Shown here piece after piece: positions 62,841-64,000 of a stretch of 64,000 nt of DNA (positions are counted from its first letter, which is position 1; every line of letters begins with the position of its first letter). The stretch covers positions 496,001 through 560,000 of the forward strand of contig OY782778.1 of assembly GCA_963678255.2 (NCBI GenBank), written 5' to 3'. Origin of the DNA: G963678255 sp963678255. GTDB lineage: Bacteria > Cloacimonadota > Cloacimonadia > Cloacimonadales > WRIO01. The translations under genes were made by a program, and so were the position numbers. The notes under the pieces were generated by a model. It worked only from the letters and a program-made list of their open reading frames with translations. It ran no database searches and had not been told where the DNA came from.

Positions 62841-64000
62841 TTATCTCCTAAAGTTTGGTTGCATAGCGCCCCCGAAAGGAGAGGAGGTTGTTTGATTGTT
62901 TGAGTTTGAATCATTTGAAAGAACGCCAACAATTACTTTATCACCAGATTTTAAACCAGAGATCACTTCAATTTTATTGCCACTTGATAAACCAGTTTCA
63001 ATAGTTTTTAGGACAGGTTTATTGTTTTCGAGAACCCAGACAGTAGCAGAATTAGTTTGTTTTCTGGTATAGTATTCTGCTTTATCTCTTAATTGGAACA
63101 CATCGACAGTAGGAGTTTGTATTAGTTCGTTAGAATGTTCTTGTTCATCTCTTTTTCTTCTGTTTTTTATTTTTTCGATGAATTTTTGTTTTTGTTCAGG
63201 AGTTAATTTATCAAAGTCTTCGCGACTCATACGTTTACCGGGGTTATTATCATCTTTTTTATTCAATTTTTTATCAGAGTTGGTTTGATTAGTATTTATA
63301 GTTTGACCAGAAGTTTTTTTAGAAGGATCAACTGTTTTGGGAGATCCTTCAGAAGAGCCCATCGCGAAAGATCCACGATTTCCTCTAGGACTTTTTCTTT
63401 GCATCAAAGAGTCATTCCAGACTAAACCAAAGCTTTTCCAGATTTCTTCACTGGGTCTAAATTGAATCGCTTTTTCAGGAATAATAAGAACATCCTGTTT
63501 AGCATTAGCGATAATTTCGACATTAGCTGTCATCCCTGGGAGCAGTAGCATATCAGGATTTGAGAATTCAATAACAACTGTATAAGAGACAACGTTTTGT
63601 TCAGATGTAGGGCTAAGACGAATTTGTTTTACAACCCCTTTAAAATTTTCTTCAGTAAAAGCATCAACTCTGAATCTAACAGGTAAGCCTAACTTAATTT
63701 TTCCGATATCTGCTTCATCTACACTGGCATTGATCTGCATTTGTTGGAGATTATTAGCAATAACAAAAAGGGTAGGCGCATTAAAGCTAGCCGCGACAGT
63801 TTGTCCTTCATCAACATTTCTGGAGATGATCACGCCATCAATAGGGGAGAGGATGGTGGCATTATCAAGATTAGTTTGTGCTCTTTTTAAAGCATTTTGA
63901 CTTTTTAATACATTTTGACGAGCTTGTTCGTAATTGTACTGAGCTTTTTGAAGGTCATAGGCAGCAGCCATATTTTTTTTAACTAATTCTTTAAGATTAT
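62841..64000 (-). CDS. MacA-like periplasmic adaptor (RND/HlyD family), 5'-truncated by window end
   Basis: The reading frame is open to base 64000 with no stop, so the N-terminus lies outside; at least 386 residues are present. Visible are the end of the alpha-helical hairpin (YNYEQARQNVLKSQNALKRA) and the lipoyl half-motif (ATILSPIDGVIISRNVDEGQ). A beta-barrel (FKGVVKQIRLSPTSEQNVVS) and the membrane-proximal domain follow. A charged, low-complexity insert of about 110 residues (KLNKKDDNNPGKRMSREDF, then LTPEQKQKFIEKIKNRRKR) interrupts the last domain. It links the MacB pair to an outer-membrane channel. The frame's first internal ATG (63971) is not the real start. Confidence 0.9.
   Translation of the reverse strand, partial: NLKELVKKNMAAAYDLQKAQYNYEQARQNVLKSQNALKRAQTNLDNATILSPIDGVIISRNVDEGQTVAASFNAPTLFVIANNLQQMQINASVDEADIGKIKLGLPVRFRVDAFTEENFKGVVKQIRLSPTSEQNVVSYTVVIEFSNPDMLLLPGMTANVEIIANAKQDVLIIPEKAIQFRPSEEIWKSFGLVWNDSLMQRKSPRGNRGSFAMGSSEGSPKTVDPSKKTSGQTINTNQTNSDKKLNKKDDNNPGKRMSREDFDKLTPEQKQKFIEKIKNRRKRDEQEHSNELIQTPTVDVFQLRDKAEYYTRKQTNSATVWVLENNKPVLKTIETGLSSGNKIEVISGLKSGDKVIVGVLSNDSNSNNQTTSSPFGGAMQPNFRR

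Noticed and set aside
1..64000. tRNA, rRNA or other structural RNA genes
   Set aside because: No cloverleaf with a recognisable TTCGA arm and no rRNA-like conserved stretch was seen, although a covariance search could not be run.

Overview
The window is AT-rich bacterial chromosome from a Gram-negative, didermic organism. It carries LptD, the heptose phosphatase GmhB, several outer-membrane beta-barrels and MacAB/Lol-like export genes. Four secreted proteins, plus one decayed remnant, end in the FlgD-like 'YPNPFNP...NIKGQ...WNG...GIYF' C-terminal domain. Unlike Bacteroidota, genes here have strong AGGAGG ribosome binding sites and canonical TTGACA/TATAAT-type promoters. EF-G is of the spirochaete/planctomycete/mitochondrial EFG1 type. 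Together these point to a member of Cloacimonadota or a nearby candidate phylum of the FCB group. That placement is inference; no 16S rRNA gene is present.

Layout. (1) 121-5255, plus strand: one tight operon with a pyruvate-kinase-C-like protein, NAD synthetase, a Cys-rich TPR protein, RibD, an MlaE permease and a degenerate ATP-binding partner. (2) 5230-9183: a repeat-rich accessory strip with an intact IS1182-family element (4-bp target duplication), REP-like hairpin repeats and an IS630-type transposase. (3) 9313-12426: a 1019-residue secreted protein, sharing a bidirectional terminator with a convergent soluble chemotaxis receptor fused to hemerythrin. (4) 14146-21455, minus: secA, a DUF494/Smg-like gene, topA and an orphan MacB-type permease. 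(5) 22042-27595: a TetR-controlled cassette of outer-membrane barrel, ABC ATPase, two FtsX permeases and a LolA-like protein, probably an envelope-spanning export route. (6) 27725-35331: EF-G, then two hybrid histidine kinases flanking a small outer-membrane protein, each of these three with its own promoter. (7) 35535-45307, minus: two giant secreted proteins; one holds 18 fibronectin-III-like repeats in an alternating A/B pattern. (8) 45615-51510: an outer-membrane protein, a decayed gene remnant, a dense hairpin-repeat array, and two tandem IS110-family elements with exactly 1710-bp spacing. (9) 51688-57799: secreted cyclophilin, a frameshifted GNAT gene, a zur-znuA-znuC-znuB-tudS zinc operon and an orphan response regulator. 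(10) 57796-64000, minus: gmhB-lptD and a macA-macB(ATPase)-macB(permease) export operon cut by the window end.

The most interesting system is the IS110 tandem. Each copy carries, downstream of the transposase gene, a roughly 160-nt segment closed by a 13-bp perfect inverted repeat, with two loops of similar sequence. One loop shares the 9-mer ATAGGAGCT with the REP-like repeat that flanks every copy. This is what a bridge RNA (seekRNA) guiding an IS1111-type element to REP-like targets would look like. Other points of note are the degenerate MlaF-like ATPase whose C-terminus is repeat-derived, an extracellular module shared by the giant proteins, and the frameshift at a T5 run in the GNAT gene.
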